Origin: PALSA-612 sp963711315
Lineage (GTDB): Bacteria > Actinomycetota > Thermoleophilia > Gaiellales > Gaiellaceae
Length of the DNA: 64,000 bases
Reading direction: 5' to 3'
Assembly (NCBI GenBank): GCA_963711315.1
Contig: CAVQDQ010000005.1
Location: forward strand, 310,001-374,000
Positions within the stretch are counted from its first letter, which is position 1; every line of letters starts with the position of its first letter. The notes beneath the pieces were generated by a model. It made no database searches. It saw only the letters and a list, made by a program, of their open reading frames with translations, and had not been told where the DNA came from. The position numbers and the translations under genes were made by a program. Shown piece by piece: positions 51,701-59,048 of this stretch.

Positions 51701-52466
51701 CCGCCCAGCTCGCCAGTGCGACGAGTTCCGCGCCGGCAGCGTCGCCGAGCAGCACGCAGGTGTGCCCTCCGCGACGCCACGTCACGGCGAGCTTGTCGTT
51801 CAAGCGGACGGTCTGGTACGGGATGCCGCCGATGGCTGTCGTCTGCCCGCCGGACGGGCGGGGCAGGCCGTCTCCGGCGACGACCAGGTAGGCGATTCGC
51901 CTCTCGCCTTTCCTGTAGTAGACGACCATGGCGTCACGGCCGTCGACACGGCCCCGTCGCGCACCTACTGCCTGCCAGCCGAATGCGCGCGCCAGATCGG
52001 GGAATGTCACTCCCTGCACGTCGAGCGCGAGCTTCGACTCCGAGCCGCCCAGCGGGGGCGGCGCCGGCTCGGTCGGAGGCTTCGCCGCAAGCCGCGCGGC
52101 TTCGGCCACGCTCGGAGCTCCGGGGCCACCGGTCAGCACGATGGCAAGGAGGACTGTGGCTGCGACGGCGAGACCGGCGGCGAACGCCAGTCTCGGCGCG
52201 AGCCACCGGCGGCGCGGACGCGGCTGACGGAGCTCCCGCCCGCGAGCCTCGACGGCGGCCTGTAACGACGCCGAAGGCTCGTCTGTCTCGAGCGACCGGG
52301 CGAGGGCGACAGCCTGCCGCTGACGAGCGAGCAGCTCCTGCAGCTCGGGCGAAACAGAGACGCGTGCCTCGACTTCTGCGCGCCGATCGGCCGGAAGAGT
52401 GCCGTCGGCGAGCGCGCAGAGCTCCGCCAGCTCGGGCTCGCTCAGCTGCGACGCCGTATCGTTCAT
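51693..52466 (-). CDS. Membrane-anchored anti-sigma-like protein
   Basis: About 257 residues: an N-terminal cytoplasmic helical part (SEPELAELCALADGTLPADR, RAEVEARVSVSPELQELLAR), one membrane segment (LAFAAGLAVAATVLLAIVLT, about residues 91-110) and an extracellular domain ending SWAVN. This layout is that of ECF anti-sigma factors, and the neighbouring ECF gene is the likely partner. The pair is convergent with an 8-base overlap instead of the usual operon order. No zinc motif is present. Confidence 0.72.
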   Translation of the reverse strand: MNDTASQLSEPELAELCALADGTLPADRRAEVEARVSVSPELQELLARQRQAVALARSLETDEPSASLQAAVEARGRELRQPRPRRRWLAPRLAFAAGLAVAATVLLAIVLTGGPGAPSVAEAARLAAKPPTEPAPPPLGGSESKLALDVQGVTFPDLARAFGWQAVGARRGRVDGRDAMVVYYRKGERRIAYLVVAGDGLPRPSGGQTTAIGGIPYQTVRLNDKLAVTWRRGGHTCVLLGDAAGAELVALASWAVN

Positions 52467-52622
52467 AGGCTCGTACATGAGACCACAGGTCCGTGCTCTA
52501 CCGCCAAGGACGCCCGCGAGCCCCTATCTCTTCCCGCCCTGTTAGATCCAGTGGCGGCGCAATCGTCACCAGGCTGACGCGCTTGAGAGCTTTCGAGGAT
52601 CGCACAGCGTACGGTTCACCCC

Positions 52623-53282
52623 ATGGGTGACTGGGACGCGCATATCGAGCGAGAGGTGACGCGTTACGAGGACGGCGATGCGAGGCTGCCGGCGATCACG
52701 GATGCCGACGACCGCCAGCGGCAGCTGACCCGAATGGGCAACGCGGCCGGTGGCGCCGGGCTGGCGCTGCTGATGGACGGCCGCCGCGACGAAGCTCGGA
52801 TTTGGTTCGCCCGCGCAGCCGAGCGCTACCGAGGGAGCTTCTCCGAGGCGCCGCCGGGCAGCTGGGGACGACCGATCGGCGCCGTCAAGTCGCGGCTGCT
52901 GGCCGGTGACTGGGACGGGGCGCGCGCGGACGCCGAGTGGGCCATCGACGTCGACTCGCACCATGCGGAGTCGCCCATCGGCCGGTACGCCGCAACTCTG
53001 GCGCTGCTTGTCCTCGGTCACGACGACGATGCACTGGTGCAAGCGGCGTCGATCCAGGGCCGTGACGACTTCCCGGCAGATGTGGCCGACGCGTTGGCCG
53101 CTCTCGCCTTACGCGATGCCGACGCCTACGAACAGGCTGTCCGCTCCGTTCTCCGTTCGTTCGAGACGCGAGAGGAATACCTCGAGGACATCCCCGTCGC
53201 CGACACGGTCATCGTGCTGCAGGCGCTCGCCGCGCGTCGCGACCTCCCGATCGAACTCCACTCCACCCTCCTCCCTGCCTGA
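52623..53282 (+). CDS. TPR-like hypothetical protein
   Basis: A 219-residue helical, acidic protein with alanine-rich repeats resembling TPR units (GRRDEARIWFARAAERYRGS, AGDWDGARADAEWAIDVDSH, ALRDADAYEQAVRSVLRSFE). No catalytic motif. TACGGT (52610-52615) is 7 bases before the ATG, supporting the start. It probably binds another protein; family not recognised. Confidence 0.72.
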   Translation: MGDWDAHIEREVTRYEDGDARLPAITDADDRQRQLTRMGNAAGGAGLALLMDGRRDEARIWFARAAERYRGSFSEAPPGSWGRPIGAVKSRLLAGDWDGARADAEWAIDVDSHHAESPIGRYAATLALLVLGHDDDALVQAASIQGRDDFPADVADALAALALRDADAYEQAVRSVLRSFETREEYLEDIPVADTVIVLQALAARRDLPIELHSTLLPA

Positions 53283-53324
53283 GGCACTCAAGCTGCGTTG
53301 CCGGCAGGACGACATCAAGACGGG

Positions 53325-53555
53325 ATGATCTGGATGGCCACGCTCGTGCTCGGCTTCGCGGTCGGGCTGCTCGTGGGCCGATGGTGGGCGCTCGTGGCTG
53401 CAGGCGCGGTCGGCATCTGGATTGCGCTCTCGACCGGGGTGGACGAGGTGCCGCCCTGGTTCCTCGGACTCGCGTATGCGGCGTTCGCTGGGGTCGGGAT
53501 CGCAGCCGGGGTCCTCGTGCGGCGCATGACCCGCCGGGTTTCGCGAGAGGGCTAG
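53325..53555 (+). CDS. Small membrane protein
   Basis: 76 residues with two to three hydrophobic segments (ATLVLGFAVGLLVGRWWALV, GLAYAAFAGVGIAAGVLV) and a basic C-terminal tail RRMTRRVSREG. No family recognised. ATG 53325 gives a compact protein; the longer GTG-type lead is unlikely. It overlaps the convergent proC gene by 4 bases. Confidence 0.65.
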   Translation: MIWMATLVLGFAVGLLVGRWWALVAAGAVGIWIALSTGVDEVPPWFLGLAYAAFAGVGIAAGVLVRRMTRRVSREG

Positions 53556-54367
53556 TCCTCGCCGCTCGCGAGCTCGCGCGAGCGTTCCATGGCCGCCTGG
53601 ATGGCGTTGAGGAACGCAGCGCGCACGCCGGCCTGCTCCAGCTCGTGAATGGCGCGAATCGTCGTGCCGCCCGGCGACGTGACAGCCTCGCGCAGCTCGA
53701 CCGGATGCATCTTCTGGTCGCGCAGGAGGACCCCCGTGCCCAGCATCGTCTGCACGACCAGCTGCGTCGAGATCTCGCGAGACAGACCGAGGAGGATGCC
53801 AGCCTCGATCATCGCCTCTGCGAGCAGTGCGAAGTACGCCGGCCCGGAGCCTGATACGGCGGTGACGGCGTCCATGTACTTCTCCGGCAGCCGGACGACG
53901 GCGCCGAGATGGGAGAGGCATTCGTCGGCCAACGCGAGGTGCTCGTCGTCGGCATGCGTCCCCGCGCAAATCCCGGCGATGCCTTCGTGGACGGTGGCCG
54001 GGGTGTTCGGCATCGCCCGCACGACGGGCACGCCGTCTGCGAGCTGTGCCTCGATGGTGGAAGTTGGAATGGCGGCCGCGACGGAGAGCAAGGTCTGCTT
54101 GGCCGTAAGCGCCGGCCCGATCTCGGACAACAGCCCCTCGAGGTCTTGCGGCTTCACTGCGACGACGACGAGCCCGGCGCCGCTGACAGCCTCGGCGTTA
54201 GCGAGCGTCGCCTCGATGCCGTGCCGCTCGCGCAGCTCGTCGGCGCGCTCCTGGCGACGAGCGGTCGCGACGATGTCGCCCTTCTTTCGCCACCCAGATG
54301 ACAACAGGCCGGCGACGAGCGCCTCGCCGATCTTCCCGCAGCCGAGGATCGCGATTCGCCGCGCCAT
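53552..54367 (-). CDS. proC: Pyrroline-5-carboxylate reductase
   Basis: It catalyses the last step of proline biosynthesis, NAD(P)H-dependent reduction of pyrroline-5-carboxylate. The 271-residue protein has the Rossmann motif IAILGCGKIGEALVAG, VVVAVKPQDLEGLL, RAMPNTPATVHEG and the signature SGSGPAYFALLAEAM with VTSPGGTTIRAIHELE. TAGACT (minus, 54379-54374) is 6 bases before the ATG and its TAG doubles as the stop of the upstream AlkA-like gene. Confidence 0.95.
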   Translation of the reverse strand: MARRIAILGCGKIGEALVAGLLSSGWRKKGDIVATARRQERADELRERHGIEATLANAEAVSGAGLVVVAVKPQDLEGLLSEIGPALTAKQTLLSVAAAIPTSTIEAQLADGVPVVRAMPNTPATVHEGIAGICAGTHADDEHLALADECLSHLGAVVRLPEKYMDAVTAVSGSGPAYFALLAEAMIEAGILLGLSREISTQLVVQTMLGTGVLLRDQKMHPVELREAVTSPGGTTIRAIHELEQAGVRAAFLNAIQAAMERSRELASGED

Positions 54368-54376
54368 GACGCGAGT

Positions 54377-55232
54377 CTAGGCGGCTTGCGCCGCCGGCAC
54401 GGGCACGAGGCCGCGAGCCCAGCCCGTCAGCAGGTACACCGATGCCAGCCCCGCCCACTCGCCGTACGGGGCCAGCAGCTCCTCCGTTTCCCAGCCCTCA
54501 ACGCGCCGCCCGGTCAGAGCGCCGCAACAGTTTCACGAGCCCGAGGTCCCCGACGAGTCCCTGATCCCAGCGGCCGAGCCCTTCCAGCGAGACGACTCCG
54601 AGCGACCACGGGCCGAGGCCCCGCTCGCGGCGCAGCCGATCCGCGACGTGCGCAGACGGCACGTCGCGTAACCGCTCGAGGTCGAGCGAGCGGCAGAGGC
54701 GGACGAGAGCCGCGCCCCGCCGTGCATGGAGACCGAGCCGGCGCAGCTCGGCCGGCGACAGCGCGCCGAGCGCCTGCGCTGACGGCGGCGCGTGGAAGCG
54801 GTCGAGCGCCGGCGTGGCCGCACGGACGACGCGCCGCTCGATCTGGCGTGCTTCACTCGAGGTGATCAGCTGGCCGCAGAATGCCCGGAGCAGCGCGTGG
54901 GCGACGGTGGCGACGCGCACGGGTCGCAGCCCTGCGAGATGGCTCGTCGACCGGCCGAGCAGTGCGTCGCCGCGGAATCGCCGGAGAAACTCCGAGTGAT
55001 CGTCGTCGACGGCGAGGCAGAAGCGCAGCCGCTGCAGCCCATCCTCGCTGCCGGCGACGACGTGCAGGCGTCCGTCCGGAAACTGGCGCGCGAACGCGCG
55101 CTCGAGCCCGCCGTCCACCTCCAACGTTGCCGTGAAGATCCCGTCGCGGAACGTCCGCGTCGCGTCGCCGGCATGGCGTGCCGAGAGCGACAGCATGTAC
55201 GGGCCGGCCGGCCGCACGATGGCTTCGACCAT
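54377..55232 (-). CDS. AlkA-like DNA-3-methyladenine glycosylase II (one frameshift)
   Basis: An HhH-GPD-superfamily DNA glycosylase of 284 residues after one surplus base near 54526-54532 is removed. The N-terminal AlkA-type beta domain is followed by the helical domain with FCGQLITSSEARQIERRVV, AELRRLGLHARRGAALVRLC and the helix-hairpin-helix/catalytic Asp region RERGLGPWSLGVV and VGDLGLVKL. After the shift the frame reads RRVEGWETEELLAPYGEWAG and ends TGWARGLVP. It excises alkylated purines. TAAGGT (minus, 55244-55239) is 6 bases before the ATG. Confidence 0.87.
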
Positions 55233-55238
55233 CGGCCA

Positions 55239-55254
55239 ACCTTAGACGTACCCT
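55239..55254. promoter_or_regulatory. Back-to-back -10 boxes of divergent genes
   Basis: TAAGGT on the minus strand (55244-55239) serves the AlkA-like gene (ATG 55232) and TACCCT on the plus strand (55249-55254) serves the methyltransferase (GTG 55261). Each is 6 bases from its start, and only 4 bases separate them, so the two polymerases could not bind at once. Confidence 0.6.
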
Positions 55255-55260
55255 CTGCCG

Positions 55261-55956
55261 GTGTCCGGGCGCGAGATGAGGGCGACGTGGGATGCGGCTG
55301 CTGCGTCCGACCGTGTTGACCAGTTCGTGGGCGACCCAGCGACCGCGCGCGACGAGTTGGAAGGGCTGTTCGGCCGGCTCGGGGCCGACCCGCGCGGGGG
55401 GACCTGCCTCGAGGTCGGCTGCGGACCGGGACGTATGACGGCCGTGCTCGCAGAGCGGTTCGACGCGGTCGTGGCCGTCGACGTCTCCGACGGGATGCTC
55501 GAGCGCGCACGCGGGGCCGTGACGGCCCAGAACGTCGACTTCCGTCTCGTCGAGGGCGACCGGCTCGACTCGGTCGAGGACGGGACCGCGGACACCCTGG
55601 TCTGCTACCTCGTGCTCCAGCACCTCCCCGAGCGGCGCGTCGTGCTGCGCTATCTGGAGGAGTTCGCCCGCGTGCTCTCGCTGCAAGGCGGCGCATTCGT
55701 CCAGCTGCCGGTGCTGCGGGATGGCCTCCGTCCTCGTGCGTGGCGGCTCGCTCGAACCGTCGCGGTGCCGGTGGCAGGCCTGTTCCGCCGCGGCGTGACC
55801 GACCGTGCGGCCTATCGGGGGACGCGGCTAACGGAAAGTGAGCTCCAGGACGCGCTCGCCACCGCCGGCCTGCGCACGGCGAAGCGCGACGAGAGCCCCG
55901 ACTCGCCGTATCGCTACGCGCGTGAGGTCTTCTTGCGGCTGGAACGCATCGCGTGA
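55261..55956 (+). CDS. SAM-dependent methyltransferase
   Basis: A 231-residue class I methyltransferase: motif I CLEVGCGPGRMTAVLAE, motif II VVAVDVSDGMLERA, post-motif LVCYLVLQHLPERRVVLRYL. The substrate is unknown; its overlap (4 bases) with an O-antigen-ligase-like gene suggests a polysaccharide or lipid role. GTG 55261 sits 6 bases after TACCCT. Confidence 0.9.
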   Translation: MSGREMRATWDAAAASDRVDQFVGDPATARDELEGLFGRLGADPRGGTCLEVGCGPGRMTAVLAERFDAVVAVDVSDGMLERARGAVTAQNVDFRLVEGDRLDSVEDGTADTLVCYLVLQHLPERRVVLRYLEEFARVLSLQGGAFVQLPVLRDGLRPRAWRLARTVAVPVAGLFRRGVTDRAAYRGTRLTESELQDALATAGLRTAKRDESPDSPYRYAREVFLRLERIA

Positions 55957-57393
55957 CAGGGCTCGTTCTTGCGCTGTACGGGGTGCTGCTCGCCGTCGCG
56001 GCGGTCGCAGTCTGGCGACGCCCGATCGTCGCGCTCTACCTCTTCATCGTCGGCCTGGCGCTGCACAACCTCGTGTTGGCGCTGCTCTACGACGCCGGGC
56101 TTCGCGGCGGCGCGATCGACGCTGTCAAGGCGTGGAAGGAGGCGCTGCTTGCAGTCGCAGTGGCGCGTGGTCGCCTTCGACGCGATTCGCGAGCGAAGGC
56201 TCCCTTTCCGCCCGCGGCTGATCGACTGGCTAGCGCTCGCGTTCGCCGCCGTCATTTGCCTGTACGCGCTCATCCCGCCGGACGTGCTCGATGGGGAGGC
56301 GGGCGCGAGGGCCATCCTCTACGGCCTTCGGCACGGGCTCGTCCCGGTGGTGGCGTACTTCCTCGGCCGCTCGCTGATCCTCGACCGCGTCGAGCTGCGC
56401 CGGATCGGCTGGGCGCTGCTCGGCGCCGGTGCGGCGCTCGCCGTGGGAGGGCTGGTCGATCTGTACGCCGTAGACGTCGAGTGGTGGCGCAGCTCCGGCG
56501 CGGTCGGGTACTTCCGCCATGAGCTGGGATTCGACTACCACGGTCCCGGCGGCCTGCCCGACAACTGGGCGTTCAACACCGATGACGGGCTGTTCCGGCG
56601 GCTCGTCTCGAGCTTCATCAGCCCGCTGGCGACGGCATTCGCGCTGGTCGTCGCGCTGCTCTTCGCCGGCATCGCCTGGCAGGACCGCCGTCGTCGGCCG
56701 CTGGCCGCCGCGCTCGTCGCCGTCTGCGGGGCCGCGTTGCTCTTCACGCTGTCACGCTCGTCGCTGCTGGCCCTCGCCGGCGGGTTCGTCGTGCTCGCGG
56801 TCGCGCTCCGACGCTGGTGGCCGGTCGTCGCGACGGCCGTCGTGCTGGCGGCCGGCGTCGGCTTTGCCTTCGCCTTCACGTCCGTGGCGCCGGAGACGCA
56901 CTTCTTCCCGCAGGACCTGCCGTACCAGGAGCAGCAGGCGCGTAAGCACGGCGAACTGCCCGGTGGCAGCTCGCTCGCCCTCAACCCGGGCGAACCTTCG
57001 CTTCGCAGCCACTGGCGGAGCCTCCGCGACGGGATCGAGACCGTCTTCGACCACCCGCAGGGCTACGGGCTCGGCAATGCGGGCGCGATCGCTGTTCGCT
57101 TCGGCGTGCCGCTACGCGCCGGAGAGTCGAATTACACGGAGACGGGTGTCGAGGCGGGGCTCGTCGGCGCGCTGCTGCTGATCGCCTGGAGCCTCGGTCT
57201 TGTCCTCGCGCTCGTGCGCTCCGCGTGGGCTGCCACGGACGCAACGTTCAGGGTCGCCGCGGCTGGAGGGGCCGCCGCTCTGGCCGCCGTGCTCGCGCTC
57301 GCCGTGCAGACCGATGCCTACGGCGTGCCCTGGCTCGCGTACAGCCTCTGGTGGCTCTGTGGGGCGCTTGTGGACGTGTCCGACCGGGGCTGA
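55953..57393 (+). CDS. O-antigen ligase/polymerase-like membrane protein (one frameshift)
   Basis: 479 residues when one surplus base near 56150-56165 is removed. It has about 11-12 hydrophobic helices and a large extracytoplasmic loop (TSVAPETHFFPQDLPYQEQQ through GETVFDHPQGYGLGNAGA region), as in Wzy/WaaL-type proteins; the late loop residues HWRSLRDGIETVFDHPQGYG match the family's RxxxW...G-x-G pattern. It is thought to polymerise or ligate exopolysaccharide. The GTG overlaps the methyltransferase stop, so the two form an operon. Confidence 0.83.
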
Positions 57394-57508
57394 CTGCTAC
57401 CTTGGGTGCACGGTCGACATGGGGTCGGCCTGTGAGATTGAGCTTCTCGTTCCTCCTTCGGGTGTTTCGAGTCGGCGATCTCGACTACGAACCGCAAGGA
57501 GTCGAACG

Positions 57509-58684
57509 TTGTCCCAGAAGTCTTTTCGCGCGCTCGGAGTGAGCGCAGATGTCGCGCAGGCGCTGACCGCCCGCGACATCAACATGCCCTTTCCCATTCA
57601 GGAGCTCGTCATCCCGGAGGCCCTCAACGGCGTCGACGTGCTCGCCAAGGCGCCGACGGGGTCGGGCAAGACCTTTGCCTTCGGCCTGCCGATCGTCGAG
57701 CGTGCCGATCCGGCGGCACCCACGCCGACCGCGCTCGTGCTCGTCCCCACGCGCGAGCTCGCCTCGCAGGTGGCGGAGGAGCTGTACTTCGTGGCCAAGC
57801 CGAAGCGGCTCCGCGTCGCAGCTGCATACGGCGGCGCCTCGATCGCCAGCCAGTCCAAGCAGCTTCGCGGCGCCCACATCGTCGTCGCCACGCCGGGCCG
57901 CCTTCAGGATCTCGTCGAGCGCCGCCTCGTGAAGCTCGACGATGTCCGGATGCTCGTGCTCGACGAAGCCGACCGCATGCTCGACATGGGCTTCAAGCCC
58001 CAGGTCGAGAAGATCGTCCGCCGCCTCCCGAGCGAGCGCCAGACGATGCTCTTCTCCGCCACGCTCGACGGCGAGGTCGGCGAGCTCGCCCGCGCGTTCA
58101 CACGCAATCCGGCGCGCTTCTCCGCCGAGCCACCGTCCGGAACAGACACCGGAGAAGTTGTCGATCACCGCTTCGTCCAGGTCACCACCGACGGCAAGGT
58201 GGACGCGTTGATCACGGAGCTCGAGCGGGAGCGCGGGTTGACTCTTGTCTTTGTCCGCACGAAGCGCGGAGCAGACAGGCTTGCCGGCCGGCTGACCCGG
58301 CGAGACGTTGATGCCGTCGCGATGCACGGAGACATGTCCCAGGGCGCCCGCGAGCGCGCTCTCGAGCGCTTCCGCTCGGGGAAGGTGACGACGCTCGTGG
58401 CGACCGACGTCGCGGCGCGCGGCCTCGACTTGACGGACATCACCCACGTCATCAACTACGACCCGCCGGAGGACGACAAGGGCTACGTGCACCGCGTCGG
58501 CCGCACGGGGCGGGCCGGCCGAGGCGGCAGCGGCGTCACGTTCGTGCTCCCGGAACAGCAGGCCGACATGAGCCGTGTGGCGACGCGCCTCGGCCATCGC
58601 GAGCAGTTCGAGCGGGACGGCATGCGCGTGGCCAGGCCCAAGCTCCTGTACACGAGCCGGCGCGGCCGCCGGTCACGCTGGTAG
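57509..58684 (+). CDS. DEAD-box ATP-dependent RNA helicase
   Basis: A compact 391-residue DEAD-box helicase: Q motif MPFPIQELVIPEAL, motif I KAPTGSGKTFAFG, Ia VPTRELASQ, Ib ATPGR, motif II VLDEADRML, motif III FSATL, then VATDVAARGLDL and HRVGRTGRAGRGG. It lacks the C-terminal RNA-binding extension of DeaD. TTG 57509 is the likely start, with AAGGAG about 7 bases upstream. The 115-base leader (57394-57508) is open but not coding and may be regulated, as often for cold-inducible helicases. Confidence 0.93.
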   Translation: MSQKSFRALGVSADVAQALTARDINMPFPIQELVIPEALNGVDVLAKAPTGSGKTFAFGLPIVERADPAAPTPTALVLVPTRELASQVAEELYFVAKPKRLRVAAAYGGASIASQSKQLRGAHIVVATPGRLQDLVERRLVKLDDVRMLVLDEADRMLDMGFKPQVEKIVRRLPSERQTMLFSATLDGEVGELARAFTRNPARFSAEPPSGTDTGEVVDHRFVQVTTDGKVDALITELERERGLTLVFVRTKRGADRLAGRLTRRDVDAVAMHGDMSQGARERALERFRSGKVTTLVATDVAARGLDLTDITHVINYDPPEDDKGYVHRVGRTGRAGRGGSGVTFVLPEQQADMSRVATRLGHREQFERDGMRVARPKLLYTSRRGRRSRW

Positions 58685-59002
58685 GACCGGCTCCACAAGC
58701 AGCGTTAGCCCGTCGAGGCCCACGATCCGCACCACCTCGCCGGTGTCGGCTCCCGACTCGCAGCGCGCCTTCCAGATCTCGCCGCGGACGCGCACCTCGC
58801 CGAGCGGCCGGCAGGCTCTGCGTACCTCCACCTTCCGTCCGAGCAAGGCCTCCACGCCGACCTTGGCCGCTCGCCGCTGGGACCACCAGAGGCCGAAGAG
58901 CGCCGTGCCCAGCTCCCACAGGGCCGCCACCGTTACGGCGATGACGTTCCAGGGCGAAGGCAATACGAACAACGCGAGCGCGAGCGCGATGATCAGGGTC
59001 AC
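58673..59002 (-). CDS. NfeD-like membrane protein
   Basis: 109 residues: two hydrophobic helices (LIIALALALFVLPSPWNVIA, ALWELGTALFGLWW) and a C-terminal OB-fold domain (VRVRGEIWKARCESGADTGE, VRIVGLDGLTLLVEPV). It matches the short NfeD family, partners of stomatin-like membrane-quality proteins; no stomatin gene is in the window. GTG 59002 lies 8 bases after TACGAT (minus, 59016-59011). It overlaps the helicase 3' end by 12 bases and is divergent from korA. Confidence 0.87.
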   Translation of the reverse strand: MTLIIALALALFVLPSPWNVIAVTVAALWELGTALFGLWWSQRRAAKVGVEALLGRKVEVRRACRPLGEVRVRGEIWKARCESGADTGEVVRIVGLDGLTLLVEPVLPA

Positions 59003-59048
59003 GTGACCCCATCGTAGGACGCGGTCGCAGTGCGCTACCTTGAAGGAG

